Positions 29,467-43,474 are shown, counted from the first letter of the stretch. The stretch is 64,000 nucleotides of DNA from Allolobophora icterica (GCA_963556255.1 OY744605.1:72453713-72517712); one strand, 5' to 3'. Notes: generated from the sequence alone by a model not told the origin. Program-made: numbers and translations.

Positions 29467-30240
29467 ACGACAACACACACGGAGGCAGGAGAAGGAGGAA
29501 GAGGAAACGGAGGAAGAGGACAGCGAAGTTGAGAAGGAAATGAAAGGATGGAGGCGGGGGAGAAGAAAGAGAAGATGGAGGAAGAAGGAGAGAAGAAGGA
29601 ATAGTTGGAAGAGAAGATGGAAGGCATGGAGTAAGAGAGTGAAGAAGAGAGATTGAGGAGGAAGCGGAGAAGAAAGAAAATAAGGAGTAGAATAAATCAA
29701 TCAATCAATCAAGAATTTATTGTAACCAAAAAAACAACAAAAATCAGTGTACAAAAAAAGGCATGGAAGTTTTGGCGACAAATGGTAACCCAAAAGGGCT
29801 ATATGCCCACTAAGTAGGGTTACCCATGTAACATAAATGAATTAGTAACAAATAGCGAAATGGCTTTCTCATAATATAAACGTTGTATTATAGCCTCTTT
29901 TCACTGTAGAACAACAGAAGAAGAAGAGGAAGTAGATAGGAGTAGAATGAGGAGCAGAACAAGAACGAGGAGGAAATGAGAAGGAGAGATGGGAGAAGAT
30001 GCAAGAGGATGAGATGGACGTGGAGGAGGAGGAGAACGAGGAGGAGGAGGAAGAGGAGGAGGTAAAGAGTAGAAAAAGTAGAGCGAGAATTGGGAGGAAG
30101 ATGAGAAAGAAGAAGGTGAAGATAAGGATTTTGGAAACGGAAAGATGGGTGGAACTAGGAGGCGGAGCATTAGACGACATTAATTTCAGTTTCGGTGCAC
30201 GATCTCAGCATCGATTTACCAGTGACATTATCAATGACAC
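29467..30240. repeat. Polypurine stretches around an inverted retroposon tail
   Basis: 29476-29690 and 29918-30150 are GGA/GAA-rich. Between them 29695-29890 reads, on the minus strand, as a non-coding retroposon end with a short (ATTG)n tail. No genes. Confidence 0.6.
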
Positions 30241-31520
<1,280 letters not shown>

Positions 31521-31800
31521 ATGCAGCGTCATATCTGGCTGTAACATCAACCGGAGTAGGTAAGGCCGCAAACCGGGCAGCCGCCGCCAAAAGATCCAAA
31601 TACGACACAATCACCCGAACGCATGCTTTTGTAGCGGTAGCAGTGGAGACCAGTGGTGCATGGAGTCTGTCTGTCTCCTTGTTTGTTGCTGTGTGTCTGA
31701 TTATCTTTGTCTTGTCATACCTAAATCAAGAACTTTTCTTGGTGAACGAGCTTTTTCGCTGGCTGGATAACCTTTTTGTAACTCTTTCCCTGTAGTCGCT
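31521..31800. other. Gene-free spacer next to the AAT array
   Basis: A 93-codon plus-strand frame with one hydrophobic stretch is open here, but it begins inside the microsatellite border and has no supporting homology. Confidence 0.3.
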
Positions 31801-32030
31801 CCACTCTGCTCAGTCGCTTGTGTCATTTCGTTCTCAACTAAAGACTTACCTGTTTCAAAGTACTTATCCACCATAGGCTGCCTCTTTGTCTTATACGGAC
31901 TGATCTTCTGGATATTGACCTAATTTACGGCTTGGTTTTGTTGCGCCATCGGTTGATGCCTTGTGCATTAGACACCGGCGCTATGGAGGTTACTAATTAC
32001 AATTACATGTATTTCTGTTTCTATGTCTCT
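31801..32030 (+). mobile_element. LINE 3'-end fragment (family copy 1)
   Basis: The segment includes TATCCACCATAGGCTG..., GATATTGACCTAATTTACGG and GTGCATTAGACACCGGCGCTAT. Related sequence is present at 42425-42600 (plus) and 37148-37312 (minus), so it is a dispersed repeat, read here as a retroposon 3' end. Confidence 0.6.
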
Positions 32031-32884
32031 ACTTCTGTGTCTGCTTGTCTTCCTATTTCCGCTTCTAAGCTCTATTATCTCATAAATTAAAATTCCGTTT
32101 ATCTATATTTCTCTCTCTCTGCTCTCTGTCTCTCTCTCTGTCTCTCTGTCTCTTTCTGTTTCTCTGTCTCTCTCTGTCTGTCTCTCTCTCTATATATATA
32201 TATATACGCTTATGTGTGTGTGTGTGTGTGTGTGTTTGGGGTGTGTAGGGCGTACATACATACATACACATACATACATACATATATGAATACATACATG
32301 CACACACACGTGTGTGTGTGTCTGTGTGTCTATCTGTCTTTTTGTCTTCCAGGCGTTTCCGTTCTCTCTCTTCCAACTCTAATAAGCCCTACCTCGATGT
32401 TTAAACAACGAAATGTCTAAAAGCATGGAGTAGGCTAAACAGGAGCCTATCGTACAGCAGCAGAATTCGTCTGAAAACACGAATAAACGCGATTTCTGCC
32501 AACATTTTTTATGAGAAACAAACCGCTAAAACTTTTATAAAATTCTATTTTCTTCAGCGACTTTTCTGTTTCATTGCAGACGGACCAAAGAAGTTAGCAT
32601 AGAGGCGAGAATATACATCCACGTGACCACAGAATTTTGCGATTTTGAAGCAGTAGGTTTTCGACCACTCAGAGACTTTTTTCTAAATCCCTGCGCCCGA
32701 TTGGTCGTCTCGTTGCGTGATGTCAATCGGCTGCTGACGTCATGGCTGACGGAAGCGTCGGCAAGCGGCTCTTTCGGTTCTTTGCGAAATTCTGAAAACG
32801 CAAATGTCGAATTCGTTTAAGAATGATCGTGGAACAGAACAAGAATAGAACGGAAGTGACTAAATCGTCAGAGGCCACAGCTTA
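32031..32884. repeat. CT/TA/GT/CATA microsatellites, then unique sequence
   Basis: 32105-32345 is a mosaic of (CT)n, (AT)n, (GT)n and (CATA)n. 32400-32880 carries one 65-codon plus-strand frame (32623-32820) without recognisable features. Confidence 0.6.
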
Positions 32885-33180
32885 TTAATTTAAAAGGCGC
32901 TATATGAAAAAGGATAAAGTACCAGGTTTGGATGGAATCCCTACGAACTACTTTAAGGAGGAGGAGAAACAGGTGTTAGGCTATGCGTGCTCTTGTAACA
33001 AAGATTAGGCAAAAGGAAGAAATACCAAAGGACTGGGCAAAATCGACAATCCTGCCTATAGACAAAGAAAATCCGATTCACAGAACTGCAACAATTACAG
33101 AGGCGTTGCCGCCTTTGCCTACATACAGAGCATTCCAGGAAAAGTTTTCACCAAAATGATACAAAACAGAATGTAATATG

Positions 33181-33380
<200 letters not shown>

Positions 33381-33432
33381 AGAAGAACAAACCGTTTCAG
33401 GCCAGGAAGAAGCGCAATTGATCAACTAAATT

Positions 33433-33705
33433 AGGGGGTGCGAGATAGTTTAGTGACTAGCATGCTGGACTGTCAATCGAGAATCCGGGGGCTTCAAATC
33501 CCCGCCAGGGCAGAAATTTGGTTCGAGATTTCTGCAGCACCTGCGCCCATAGCCAACATAGCTATAATGAATACACTGACCGTACACTGTCGGTGGGAAG
33601 ATGAGACGTCAAGGGAGAGGACAGACCGCCCGCCCTCATATGCTGAGGCTAAGAAAACGAAGTCGCTAGCACTTTATACCCATGGCTGCCTCTCAGTCTA
33701 GATCA
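33433..33705 (+). mobile_element. tRNA-Asp-like SINE inserted in the LINE
   Basis: It starts with a tRNA-Asp-like head: GATAGTTTAGTGACTAGCAT (A-box region), CTGTCAA (GTC anticodon loop) and GGGCTTCAAATCCCCGCC (T arm). The non-tRNA tail ends where the reverse transcriptase resumes, so the insertion limits are well placed. It is not a functional tRNA: no complete acceptor stem is formed. Confidence 0.75.
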
Positions 33706-34200
33706 AAGTACTGCTCTTGGAAAAGCATTGAACACAACCAGGAAGTCATCATCAACTTCATAGACTTCAAGCAAGCATTCAACAGCATATGGCATGATGG
33801 ATGGAATGTGGAGAGCGACGCAAAATGTAGGAATACCAGAGCAACTGATCAAACTTGTAGAAGAGATATAATCGAAAATCATCAAGTGCCATAAAAGTAG
33901 ATTAAGAGATCACAGAATACTTTCACGCAAAAACGATATCTAGTTATTAGAAGCAGGAATGACACTCGGCCTTAACAACGCAGAGGCAGGAATCAAATTA
34001 AATGGAGGAAGGCTGGTGAATAATCTCCGACTTGTTGACGACATTGGTCTCCTCACTAGAAGCGGACCACAACAACAGGATATTACGACACAGATTGACG
34101 AAACCATAAGAAGATTCGGTCCAATGATCACCGCTGAGATTGTCATAAACGTTGACGTCTTAAATGCTGGATTTCATGTCACAGTGCTAAATACTGCTGG

Positions 34201-34836
<636 letters not shown>

Positions 34837-34942
34837 TTTGCGTCAGTTCGACGTCTTGTGTTGTGATTCCGACGACGTTTTCAGCGACGATCGTAAATCG
34901 ACGGAAGAGGGAGAGTGTGACGTGGGTGAAGTAGAGCTGAGA
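34837..34942 (-). CDS. Ig-superfamily gene, exon 5 (end of third Ig domain)
   Basis: Minus-strand exon of 106 nt, phase 0 to 1. Acceptor TCTGAG before 34942, donor GTATGA from 34836. It encodes the second half of an Ig fold: E-F strands and a G strand (FTIVAENVVGITTQDVELTQ). The position of the second canonical Cys is Ile, so this domain lacks the usual disulphide. It follows exon 4 (38858-39033), which ends in phase 0, across a 3.9-kb intron. No downstream exon (transmembrane or cytoplasmic) was identified. Confidence 0.72.
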
Positions 34943-35797
34943 CTCAGACACTCCATCCGTCCGATCCTAAGACCGATCCGATGGCAGGACAGACAACAAA
35001 ACATACATTTCTCAAGTCAGGACTCTGTTCATCAACTGATCGATTCATCCATCAATCACTTCCTTGACCGATCGATCGATCTATCGATCTATCCATCCAT
35101 CAATCAGTCAATGCATCCATGCATCCAAACATCCACCAGTTCATCGATAAATCAGTCCATTGATCAATCGATCAATCAATCAATCCATCCATCCAAGCAG
35201 TCCATCCATTTCTCCCTCAATCTCTCCATTCATCCCTCCATCCTTCCACCTATCCCTCCATCCATCCTTTCATCAATCCTCCATCCATTCATTCATCCAT
35301 CTACTCCTCCATCCATCCCTTCCTCCATCAACCCTTCAATCCATATCTCCATCCATGCCTCCACTCTTTCATTAATCCATCCATCCTTCCATCCATCCAA
35401 ATCATCCATGCAAACCATCCATCCATCCACCCTCCATCCATCAATCCCTTCATCCATCCATCCATTCATCCATCTACCTTTCCATCCAGTTATCTCTCCA
35501 TCCATCCGTCTATCCAAACAATCAATTCATCCATCCTTCCATTAATCCCTCCATCCCTTCATTCCTGCATTCATACATTCATCCATTCACTCTTCCATCC
35601 ATTCATCCACCCATTCATCCATCCAAACCATCCAACCGCCCAGCCATTGTCATTTCCGCTGCTGATGCTGCTCTTCCTGTCGCCATGGATACCAGTTCGG
35701 ACGAGTGATTAAGCATGGACTTCAGGCACTTAAGACACAGCATTAAACTGCATTGGCGTCGTAGGAAACTCTCTAAATTCGTCTTGCTTATTTAGCA
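34943..35797. repeat. (CCAT)n degenerate array
   Basis: 35035-35635 is an irregular CCATCCAT/CAATCAAT array lying in the intron between Ig exons 4 and 5. Confidence 0.85.
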
Positions 35798-36115
35798 GGG
35801 TCAGTGCGGTCAGTTCGACCGGCGGATTATCGAGGATTCGAATCCTGGTACGGAACCATAAAATTAGGACTTCATCATTGGCAGTCGATCCAACAGACAT
35901 TCCCTATTAACTGGTGGTTAGCATCTCAGCCCAGAGGTCAAAGGGTCAGCTCCTCGACATGACGGACAGGTATTTCGAGACTTCTCTACCATGACCCTAA
36001 GCAATAAAAGAGTCCGTCGTCGGAACAGATAGGTTGGCTGTGAAGAGAACTAACAGCCGCACTCATATGCAAACGCCAATCAAAATAATGAAGTTGTCAT
36101 AGTTCAAGTAGCAAC
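35798..36115 (+). mobile_element. tRNA-derived SINE (copy related to 33433-33705)
   Basis: It contains a B-box string GGATTCGAATCC at 35831 and a tail (CCGCACTCATATGC...AATGAAGT) partly matching the SINE at 33433-33705 (CCGCCCTCATATGC...ACGAAGT). Confidence 0.5.
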
Positions 36116-36556
36116 TGTGTAAGTAAATAAGTAATTACCAAACAATGAAGACAACGTGAAATTATAGTGTCATTATGAAATCTATCAGACGATAATTTAA
36201 CCTTCCCTTTTTTCAATGTAATAAGTTGTGGTGTATATCAACATACCATTATTTTTTCAATAAACGATATATATATAATATGTATATATATTATACTCGT
36301 ATATATATGCCTACACACACACACTAATAACCTTAGCCGCCTGTAGGGTTGGGTTAACTTTAGAGGGCAACTCTTGCTAGTTCTTTTCAGCATTGCCATA
36401 CAACTCTACGTATGTAATTATCCATGGCAGGTGTATTTCGATGACGAATTTTAACCACACGTTTTTATGTATACAATCGACCAACATCGTGATCAAATGA
36501 CATATTTTTACATAATTCAAACGGCGATATATCAATTAATAGACTGACTTGCTTAG
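36116..36556. other. AT-rich gene-free interval
   Basis: Only a short (TA)n stretch at 36269-36310 stands out. Confidence 0.4.
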
Positions 36557-36682
36557 GATCGCCCTAGTTACATCGCCCTACAGTTACATCGGTTCGTTTA
36601 ACAGGTTTAATTGCTTGTTAAATGTAGCATGTTATAAAGCAATTAAACCTGCTAAACGAACCGGTGTAACTAGGGCGACCCT
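36557..36682. repeat. Foldback hairpin with 45-bp arms
   Basis: The left arm (36557-36616) and right arm (36636-36682) are inverted copies, loop about 20 nt. The left arm carries a 16-bp tandem insertion (TCGCCCTACAGTTACA). It could be a small foldback transposon or a microRNA-like precursor. Confidence 0.7.
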
Positions 36683-37147
<465 letters not shown>

Positions 37148-37312
37148 AACACGAAGATACATTTAAGATATAATATTCAAATGCAGTTAACGTGTGTAAT
37201 TGTAATTAGTACTTTTACTGCACCGGTGTCTAATTATGCACAAGGCATCAACTGATGGCAGACCAAAACCAAGCCGTAATCAGGTCAATATCCAGAAGAT
37301 CAGTCCGTAAGA
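37148..37312 (-). mobile_element. LINE 3'-end fragment (family copy 2, inverted)
   Basis: The reverse complement matches 31880-32025, including GATATTGACCTGATTACGG, ATGCCTTGTGCATAATTAGA and CACCGG. Confidence 0.6.
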
Positions 37313-37314
37313 CT

Positions 37315-37386
<72 letters not shown>

Positions 37387-38857
37387 TGTGAATGAGATAT
37401 ATAAAGATTACTGCATTCAGGCATGCGTACATATACATGCTGTGTACATATATACATGCTGTGTACATATATACATGGTGTGTACATATATACATGCTAT
37501 AGCTGGACGTGTATATTATTTGTTTCCACAATTTCATTGTCTTCTCTTCGGCATTTGCGTCAATAAGCGAAGAGGGATTGAAATAATCGACCGCGCAAGA
37601 CAGAGACAGACAGAGAGACAGAGAGAGAGAAAAAGACAGAGACAGACAGAGAGAGAAAGAGAAAGACATTGAATTCGGTGCCTAAGAATGATTGATGATG
37701 ATCAGCCTTTGACAGAATAAGCGCATTCCATCTCACGTCTTTATCCTCCCCTACTCCTCCTCCTCCTCCTCCTCCTCCACCTCCTCCACCTCCTACTCCT
37801 CCTCCTCCTCCACCTCCTCCTCCTCCTCCTCCTCCTCCTCCTCCTCCACCTCCTCCTCCTCCTCCTCCCATTCTTATTTCTCTGCTCTTTTCTCCTATCC
37901 CCTTATTCAAACCCTCTTCCCATCTTCTATTCTGCTTCTTCTTCCCCTTCCTTCATCTCCCTCTTCTTTCCTTTCTTTTCCTACTTCTCATCTCCATAAA
38001 CTGCTTATCCATCCATCCCTCCTTAATTGTCTTCTGCCTCCTTCCCTGTTTCTTTACTCCTTCTCCTCCTCCTCCTCCACCTACTCCTCCTCCCCCTCCT
38101 TTTCCTCTGCCTCCTCCTTCTCCATATCCTCTGTATGCATCTACACGCCTCCGATGCGTCTTAACCGACTGATGCTTAATTCCTCACTCTATCTTGACAG
38201 CACGTCTCCAATATATACAGTACACACACATATATATATACATCGTAATCATTGACATATATATATACATATACAGTATATATATACATATACAGTATAT
38301 ATATATTTATATATGGCGCTTGGGTTGCTGGTGCCATAGGTTTTATAATTCAGCGTTGTGCACTGATCTTGGGGTCACAACGGCGCTTCAAATGAGATGC
38401 AGGTGAATCCCAGGATTTGGCCTTCTTACTTACTTACTTTGTTTCGTTGCGTCATAATCTGCCGAATGAATGCATCCGCACGGCGTTCAGTCGACGCGTG
38501 GCAAAGGCGCAGATTGGGGCTTTTCTAGGCTGTTGTACGGTAATAAATGGTCCAGGGTTGCTGGAAGGCAGGTGGTGAGGGATCGCCTGTTGACGTTCGT
38601 CCCATTCAAGGAGCAACAACGATGTATGAATCACATTGAGCCATGGGCGCTATTTGGGAATTGATGGCTGGTTAGCCGATTGACTCATCCCTTTGTTCAT
38701 TCATTAATCTCTTCATGAATTATTCATCAATTTCTTTAATTCCTACTCTCCTTCGTGAATGAATGAATGAATGAATGAACGAATGAACGAACTAACGAAT
38801 TAATGAAATAAGAGAGGATGGAAGAATAGAAGGTCTGACGGATGGATGGATGGTTAC
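37313..38857. repeat. Microsatellite-rich intron sequence
   Basis: Arrays: (GT)n 37316-37386, a 17-bp TATACATGCTGTGTACA repeat at 37425-37500, (GAGACA)n 37600-37660, (CTC)n 37750-37870, (AT)n 38210-38310 and (GAAT)n 38755-38790. 38330-38750 is unique sequence without a convincing exon. Confidence 0.75.
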
Positions 38858-39033
38858 CGTAAGGACAGTCCAGAAGGTCTGTGTGTCGTGGCCGTCGGTC
38901 AAGGTCGTTCCGTTCTCGTCGATCAGCCAGAAGACCTTCGACGTCTGCGGTTTGGCCGAAATCTCGCATCGAATGTCAACGTTCCTGTCTCCAATGGAGG
39001 CAGAAGATGGCGGACAGCGGATCTTTGGAGAAT
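38858..39033 (-). CDS. Ig-superfamily gene, exon 4 (start of third Ig domain)
   Basis: Minus-strand exon of 176 nt, phase 1 to 0, acceptor GTCTTAG before 39033, donor GTAACC from 38857. It encodes strands A-D of an Ig domain: DSPKIRCPP, then the B-strand Cys in VDIRCEI and the C-strand Trp in VFWLID, with an N-glycosylation-type NGT. It joins exon 5 in phase. Exon 3 ends in phase 0, so a small exon carrying the G strand of domain 2 must lie between 39034 and 41569 or another donor is used. Confidence 0.8.
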
Positions 39034-39880
39034 CTAAGACGACAAAGCAACCGAAAATCGTTATGGATATGATCCCAACTGATCCAAGTGATCGAAGCGA
39101 TTCAAACTATTGGCTGTGATCGACGCGATCTGATTGTGTTCAAATCAAATTTTTGAACTTATCGAACTCATCAAAAATCGAACCTTTGAACTCATCAAAA
39201 ATCGAACCTTTTGATCTCATAAAAATTGAACCTTTTGAACTAATCGGACCCTTTGAACCCATCAGATTGAATCTTTTGAACATATCGGACCCTTTGAACT
39301 CATCAAAATTGAACCTGTTAAACATATCGGACCTTTGAACTAACCATAAATGCAACTTTTTGCTCTGATCGAACCCCTTCAACTTATCAAAAACTGAACA
39401 TTTTTAACATATCGGACCCTTTGAACTCATCAAAATTTTGAACCTTTTTAGCATATCGGACCCTTTGAACTCATCAAAATTTTGAACCTTTTTAACATAA
39501 TGGACTCTTCGAACTCATCCAATTTGAACCTTTTTAATATATCGGAACCTTTGAACTTATCAAAAATGGAACTTCTTGATCTGATCGTACTCTTTCAACT
39601 TATCAAAAACTGAACCTTTTCAACATATCGGACACTTTGAACTCATCAAAGTTGAACCTTTGAACATATCAGACCCTTTGAACTCAAAAATGGAAACTTT
39701 AGATCTATTCGGACCCTTTGAACTCATCAAAATTGAACCTTTTGAACATATCGGACCCTTTGAACTCATCAAAAATTGAACCTTTTGATCTGATCAGACC
39801 TTTTGAACTGATCACACTCTTTCGTTCTCAGCTCACTCGACATTTGTCGCTTCGTTCTCCTCATCCAATTACGTCGAGCT
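39034..39880. repeat. Minisatellite, ~42-45-bp unit with TTTGAACTCATCAAAA
   Basis: From 39147 to about 39830 some 16 degenerate copies of GAACCTTTTGAACATATCGG plus ACCCTTTGAACTCATCAAAA follow each other. Open frames through it mirror the repeat. Confidence 0.85.
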
Positions 39881-40370
39881 AAGGCGATCATGCGCTCCTC
39901 GCTTGATTACTTGCCTCCGTTTCTTCGTTCTATCTCTTGTTTATCGTCATTTATTTTCTCTCTATCGCTCTGGCTGTCTTTCCTTTTGTATGCCTCTCTG
40001 TATCTCTGTGTTTCTGTTTTCTATGTCACCTTTTTGTTGTGTATGTCTGTCTGTTTATCTGTGTTAAGTCTAAACGCGCTATATAGGTTGGTCTTTGTGT
40101 GCGTCTATCTGTATGCCTGTATGTCTGTATGTATGTATATCTGTCTGTCTGTGTGTATCTGTCTATCTGTCTGTCTGTATGTCTGTGTGTGTGTCCGTGT
40201 GTGTCTGTGTGTCTGTGTGTCTGTGTGTCTGTCTATCTGTCTGTTTGCGTCTGTGTGTCTGTCTGTGAATGTCTGTGTGTCTGTGTCTGTCTGTGTGTCT
40301 GTGTGTACCTGTCTGTCTATGTGTCTGTGTGTCTGTTTGTCTGTCTGTCTGTCTGACATACTGCTTCGGT
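39881..40370. repeat. (TGTC)n region
   Basis: Degenerate TGTCTGTC/TGTGTCTG repeat, densest at 40035-40355. No gene. Confidence 0.85.
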
Positions 40371-41569
40371 GTATCTTAGAAATCTACCTAATTACATTAT
40401 TCATGATGGATAATGTTGAGTCTTAGGATGTGATGCGATCACGCATTTCTTAAGATTCTAGGCCGATAATCACACTAACAATACTTGATTACTGAAGACA
40501 GCTGAGGAGTCTAAAAGGTTACACAAGGCTCTGCAAGTAAGACAGGATATTGCTAGGCAAATGAGGCAAGGTAAATTAACCCAAAGGCAAGACTGATGCT
40601 CACTATCGAATCGAATGTCCTCGTTCAACATTGGTCGTCAGACGCTGTGACCTTTTTTTGTGACCTGTGGACTGAAGGATTTTCTCGTCTGAAGACCTCT
40701 CACTGAGAAGGCACGGTTAACCTTCCCTGTGCAAATCACTGAACGGCTCGACAACAAATCGTCAGCTTTACAAGCCGCACAATGGGATTCAAACTCCGGA
40801 CAGAGAGGTAGAAGGCAAAAGCATTTGTCACTCTGGTCACGGGAATTCCATCAGTCCTTGACTGCATTCAACAGATATCGTCCAAGGTCGTCGATCGAGG
40901 TCCGTGAATAGAATTCCTTGGCCGAGGTATGTAGGACGAAGGACGTTGGCTGTTGGGTGAGTTGGGGGGGGGGGGGTATATCGGACGCGGGCGCAGATAA
41001 TGGCTCCCTCTGTGATGATGTTTACTCCATGCGTACTGTTATCAACGCCTCAAAAACGTTCTATCTCGCTGATTGTTGCCTTGGAGCTCTTAGAAATACT
41101 TTGGTTATCTTGAAGAGGCGCTTTAAAAATATACTGACAGACTGAATAAATAAATAAATGAGTGAATGAACGAATGAATGAATAAATGAATAGAAGAATA
41201 AATGAACGAATGAAAGACGAAAGGCTGACTGAATTACTTACTTACTTACTTACTTACTAGATGACTCACTTACTCACTCATTCACTTACTTACTTATTGA
41301 CTGACTGACTGACTGAATGAATGAATGAATGACTGAATGACTGAATGACTGAATGACTGAATGACTGACTGAATGAATGAATGACTGGCTGGCTGACTAA
41401 CTAATTAAATCAACAAACGAACAATTGAATTAATGATTAAACGAACGGATGGGTGATTTAATTGGTGAATGGGTGAATTGATGAAAACTAACAGGCAACG
41501 TCGAGCATAGCGTAGTCAATCATGGGTTCGAGTCCTTGTATAGTCAATCATGGGTTCGAGTCCTTGTAC
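40371..41569. other. Intron-like sequence with tetramer repeats
   Basis: 40371-41140 is unique with no supported exon, although the missing small Ig exon could be here. 41140-41410 is a mosaic of GAAT, CTTA and ACTG tetramers. 41513-41568 is a 28-bp tandem duplication containing the B-box-like GGTTCGAGTCC. Confidence 0.5.
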
Positions 41570-41892
41570 GGAAGCGATGCACTTAAGCGTGTCCTCGTCA
41601 TCTTCAGCCACCGGTAAATAGGTCACGGTTGACCGGCGTGTCCAGTGTCTTATGACCCTCAGGCCGCGCTCGCCGATTAGACTGACCACGCTGGTCAAGG
41701 CAAAGAGGGAGGTGACGTCTCGCTGACCGATGTAGAGTTCGATCGACGGAGGAGGGAAGCCGCCGGTGACGGAGCATCCGAGGCGACCCGGTCGGCCTTC
41801 GACCAGGCGGAAGGTCTTGTGCGAGAGCCCAAAGTCCTCCGAAGATGTGCCCGCATCGTCGTTCTCGTAGACGAATAATCGCTCGATCTGAG
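41570..41892 (-). CDS. Ig-superfamily gene, exon 3 (second Ig domain)
   Basis: Minus-strand exon of 323 nt, phase 1 start, acceptor GTGAGCAG before 41892. It encodes an almost complete Ig domain: B-strand Cys in RLGCSV, 'GGFPPPSIELYIG' C strand, then an F-strand Cys in DTLKCIAS. The only GT before the in-frame stop is GTACAAG from 41569, giving a phase 0 end. Joins exon 2 in phase. The codons after the donor fall into a 28-bp tandem duplication with a tRNA-like B box. Confidence 0.8.
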
Positions 41893-42186
41893 CTGCTCAC
41901 AAGAACATAAAACAAGAACAGTGTTACTTGGGCTTCGAAGATGGCGTTATATAAATCCATCTAACTTTTATATAGCGCATTTAAATAGTATTTCATAATA
42001 TAGTCTATATGTGAGTACCTATAGTTACATGTAGTGACTCTGGAGAGCCTATATAAAGGCCATAGCGAAGTCCGTCTGTCTATCTGTGCGTTTGTCTTCA
42101 TGTATGCATGTATTTACGCTTGTTTATGCAAGTATATGTGTATATATCTCACATGTGTATTTGTGTATAACTGTGTATATATACCT
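41893..42186. other. Intron sequence, no feature seen
   Basis: AT-rich sequence with a short (TATG)n-like tract near 42100-42180; nothing else is supported. Confidence 0.4.
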
Positions 42187-42356
42187 GTGGGACACGGTAG
42201 GTGATTGGTTTTAAGAACGCTTGCCTTGTAACTCTGAGTGCACAAGTTCGAGCCTCGCCGAAACAATTACTGTTTAGGGATCATCAGCCAGTCCTTCATT
42301 CAGCGCACAACTGCTCAGCGCCATCGATCGAAGCTTGGTGATTAGATAGTGGCGTT
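42187..42356 (+). mobile_element. tRNA-derived SINE, family A copy 1
   Basis: It starts GTGGGACAC, has a B-box AGTTCGAGCC and ends GCTCAGCGCCATCGAT...GCTTGGTGATTAGATAGTGGCG. The copy at 62645-62808 matches over the full length with scattered changes. Confidence 0.8.
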
Positions 42357-42424
42357 TAAAACATGTGTAAGAATAATAATACATCTCATTATTCATATAG
42401 CTTTTTGGAACACCATCCTGTACA

Positions 42425-42600
42425 TGGTCGTTTTGTTCAGTCGCTTTGTCATTTCATTCGCAAAAATAAGACTTATCTCTTTCAGATTGCTTATCCACCA
42501 TGGGCTTAGTGGACAGAACTCTGGAAATTGACCTGATTGAAGCACTAGACATCGGCGCGATTAAAGTAGGCGCTATAGGAGCCTGCTTCAGCCGCTGATG
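42425..42600 (+). mobile_element. LINE 3'-end fragment (family copy 3)
   Basis: It matches 31801-32030 in the order TCAGTCGCTT.TGTCATTTC, TATCCACCATGGGCT, ATTGACCTGATT and AGACATCGGCGC. Confidence 0.55.
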
Positions 42601-42669
42601 CTGCTTAGTTCTTTTAATGATCCAATCTATTGTGTATATCTCATTATCTCAGGCTACAAAGTAATAAAA

Positions 42670-42861
42670 AAAGAAATAATATTCTTTATTATTTAAAATT
42701 GACAGACGCAACAAAAGATAACATTGAAACATGACAGTAGTACAATCAAGATCTTAATTAAACCCACGGTTTGGCAGCCATGCAAGGCGCCGCCCTAGAG
42801 GTATTGAACCGCGAACCTAATGCTCTCCTGGCCATGAGTGTTACCAATGCTCTATCCCCCT
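42670..42861 (-). mobile_element. tRNA-derived SINE, family B copy 1
   Basis: Read on the minus strand: tRNA-like head GGGGGATAGAGCATTGGTAAC with GGTTCGCGGTTCAATACC, then CTCTAGGGCGGCGCCTTGCA and a tail AATAATAAAGAATATTATT. It matches 51757-51950 on the plus strand over the full length. Confidence 0.85.
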
Positions 42862-43378
42862 CCTCTTTAAAGTCATTGAAATAAACTGAAATTGCCTGAG
42901 ACCTCAGTTGAGCAAACTTAACAAAGGCTACTTTTCGATTTGTGGTTGGGGGCGGCTTGGGGCCACATTTTCTAGGGGTTGAACTGAGCGATATGTGAAA
43001 AATCGACAGTGGTTGAGTTAAAAGAGAAAGAGAAGAGAAGGAGAAGAAGAGAAGGAGGTATAAGAAAAATAGTGGGAGGAAGAGAGAAATGCAGGAAGAG
43101 GATCATAAATCATAGGAGGAGGAAGAATAAGAGGAATTGGAACGGAAGAAGAGGAAGAGAAACCGAAGAAGAAGGAGGAGGAGAAGGAGGAGGAGAAAGG
43201 AAGGAAACAGAAGCAGAGAAGAAAAAGGTAATGAAAAGGATGACGAGAAGGCGGAGGAAGGAGGAGAAATAATAGGAGAGGGAGATGCTTTCAAGATCGG
43301 GAGTGAGAGGCTGGTTTCAGTTGGTGCGTTACGGTTGACTAATCGACCGTCACGCTCGACTGATCACATACGCGTTAC
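42862..43378. repeat. Intron sequence with polypurine block
   Basis: 43018-43275 is GGAAGA-rich. The rest is unique without a gene. Confidence 0.6.
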
Positions 43379-43474
43379 CTCGAACGTAGAGAGCGTTGGT
43401 CAGCTGTCCGAGAATGACCGAATGCTGACCACGCACCTGGCAAGTGTAGTTCCCACTGTCCACTGATGATACGT
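43379..43474 (-). CDS. Ig-superfamily gene, exon 2 (end of first Ig domain)
   Basis: Minus-strand exon of 96 nt, phase 1 to 1, acceptor GTTGTAG before 43474, donor GTAACG from 43378. It encodes the classical F-strand motif (SSVDSGNYTCQV) and the G strand up to LYVR. Exon 1 supplies the first base of its opening Asp codon, completing an L-x-DV-x-x-x-D-S-G-x-Y-x-C signature. Confidence 0.85.

Noticed and set aside
33433..33505. Functional tRNA-Asp gene
   Set aside because: No full acceptor stem and a long SINE tail; it is a tRNA-derived SINE head.
38452..38664. Overlapping 60-64-codon frames on both strands
   Set aside because: Balanced unique sequence without splice or domain evidence; probably chance.
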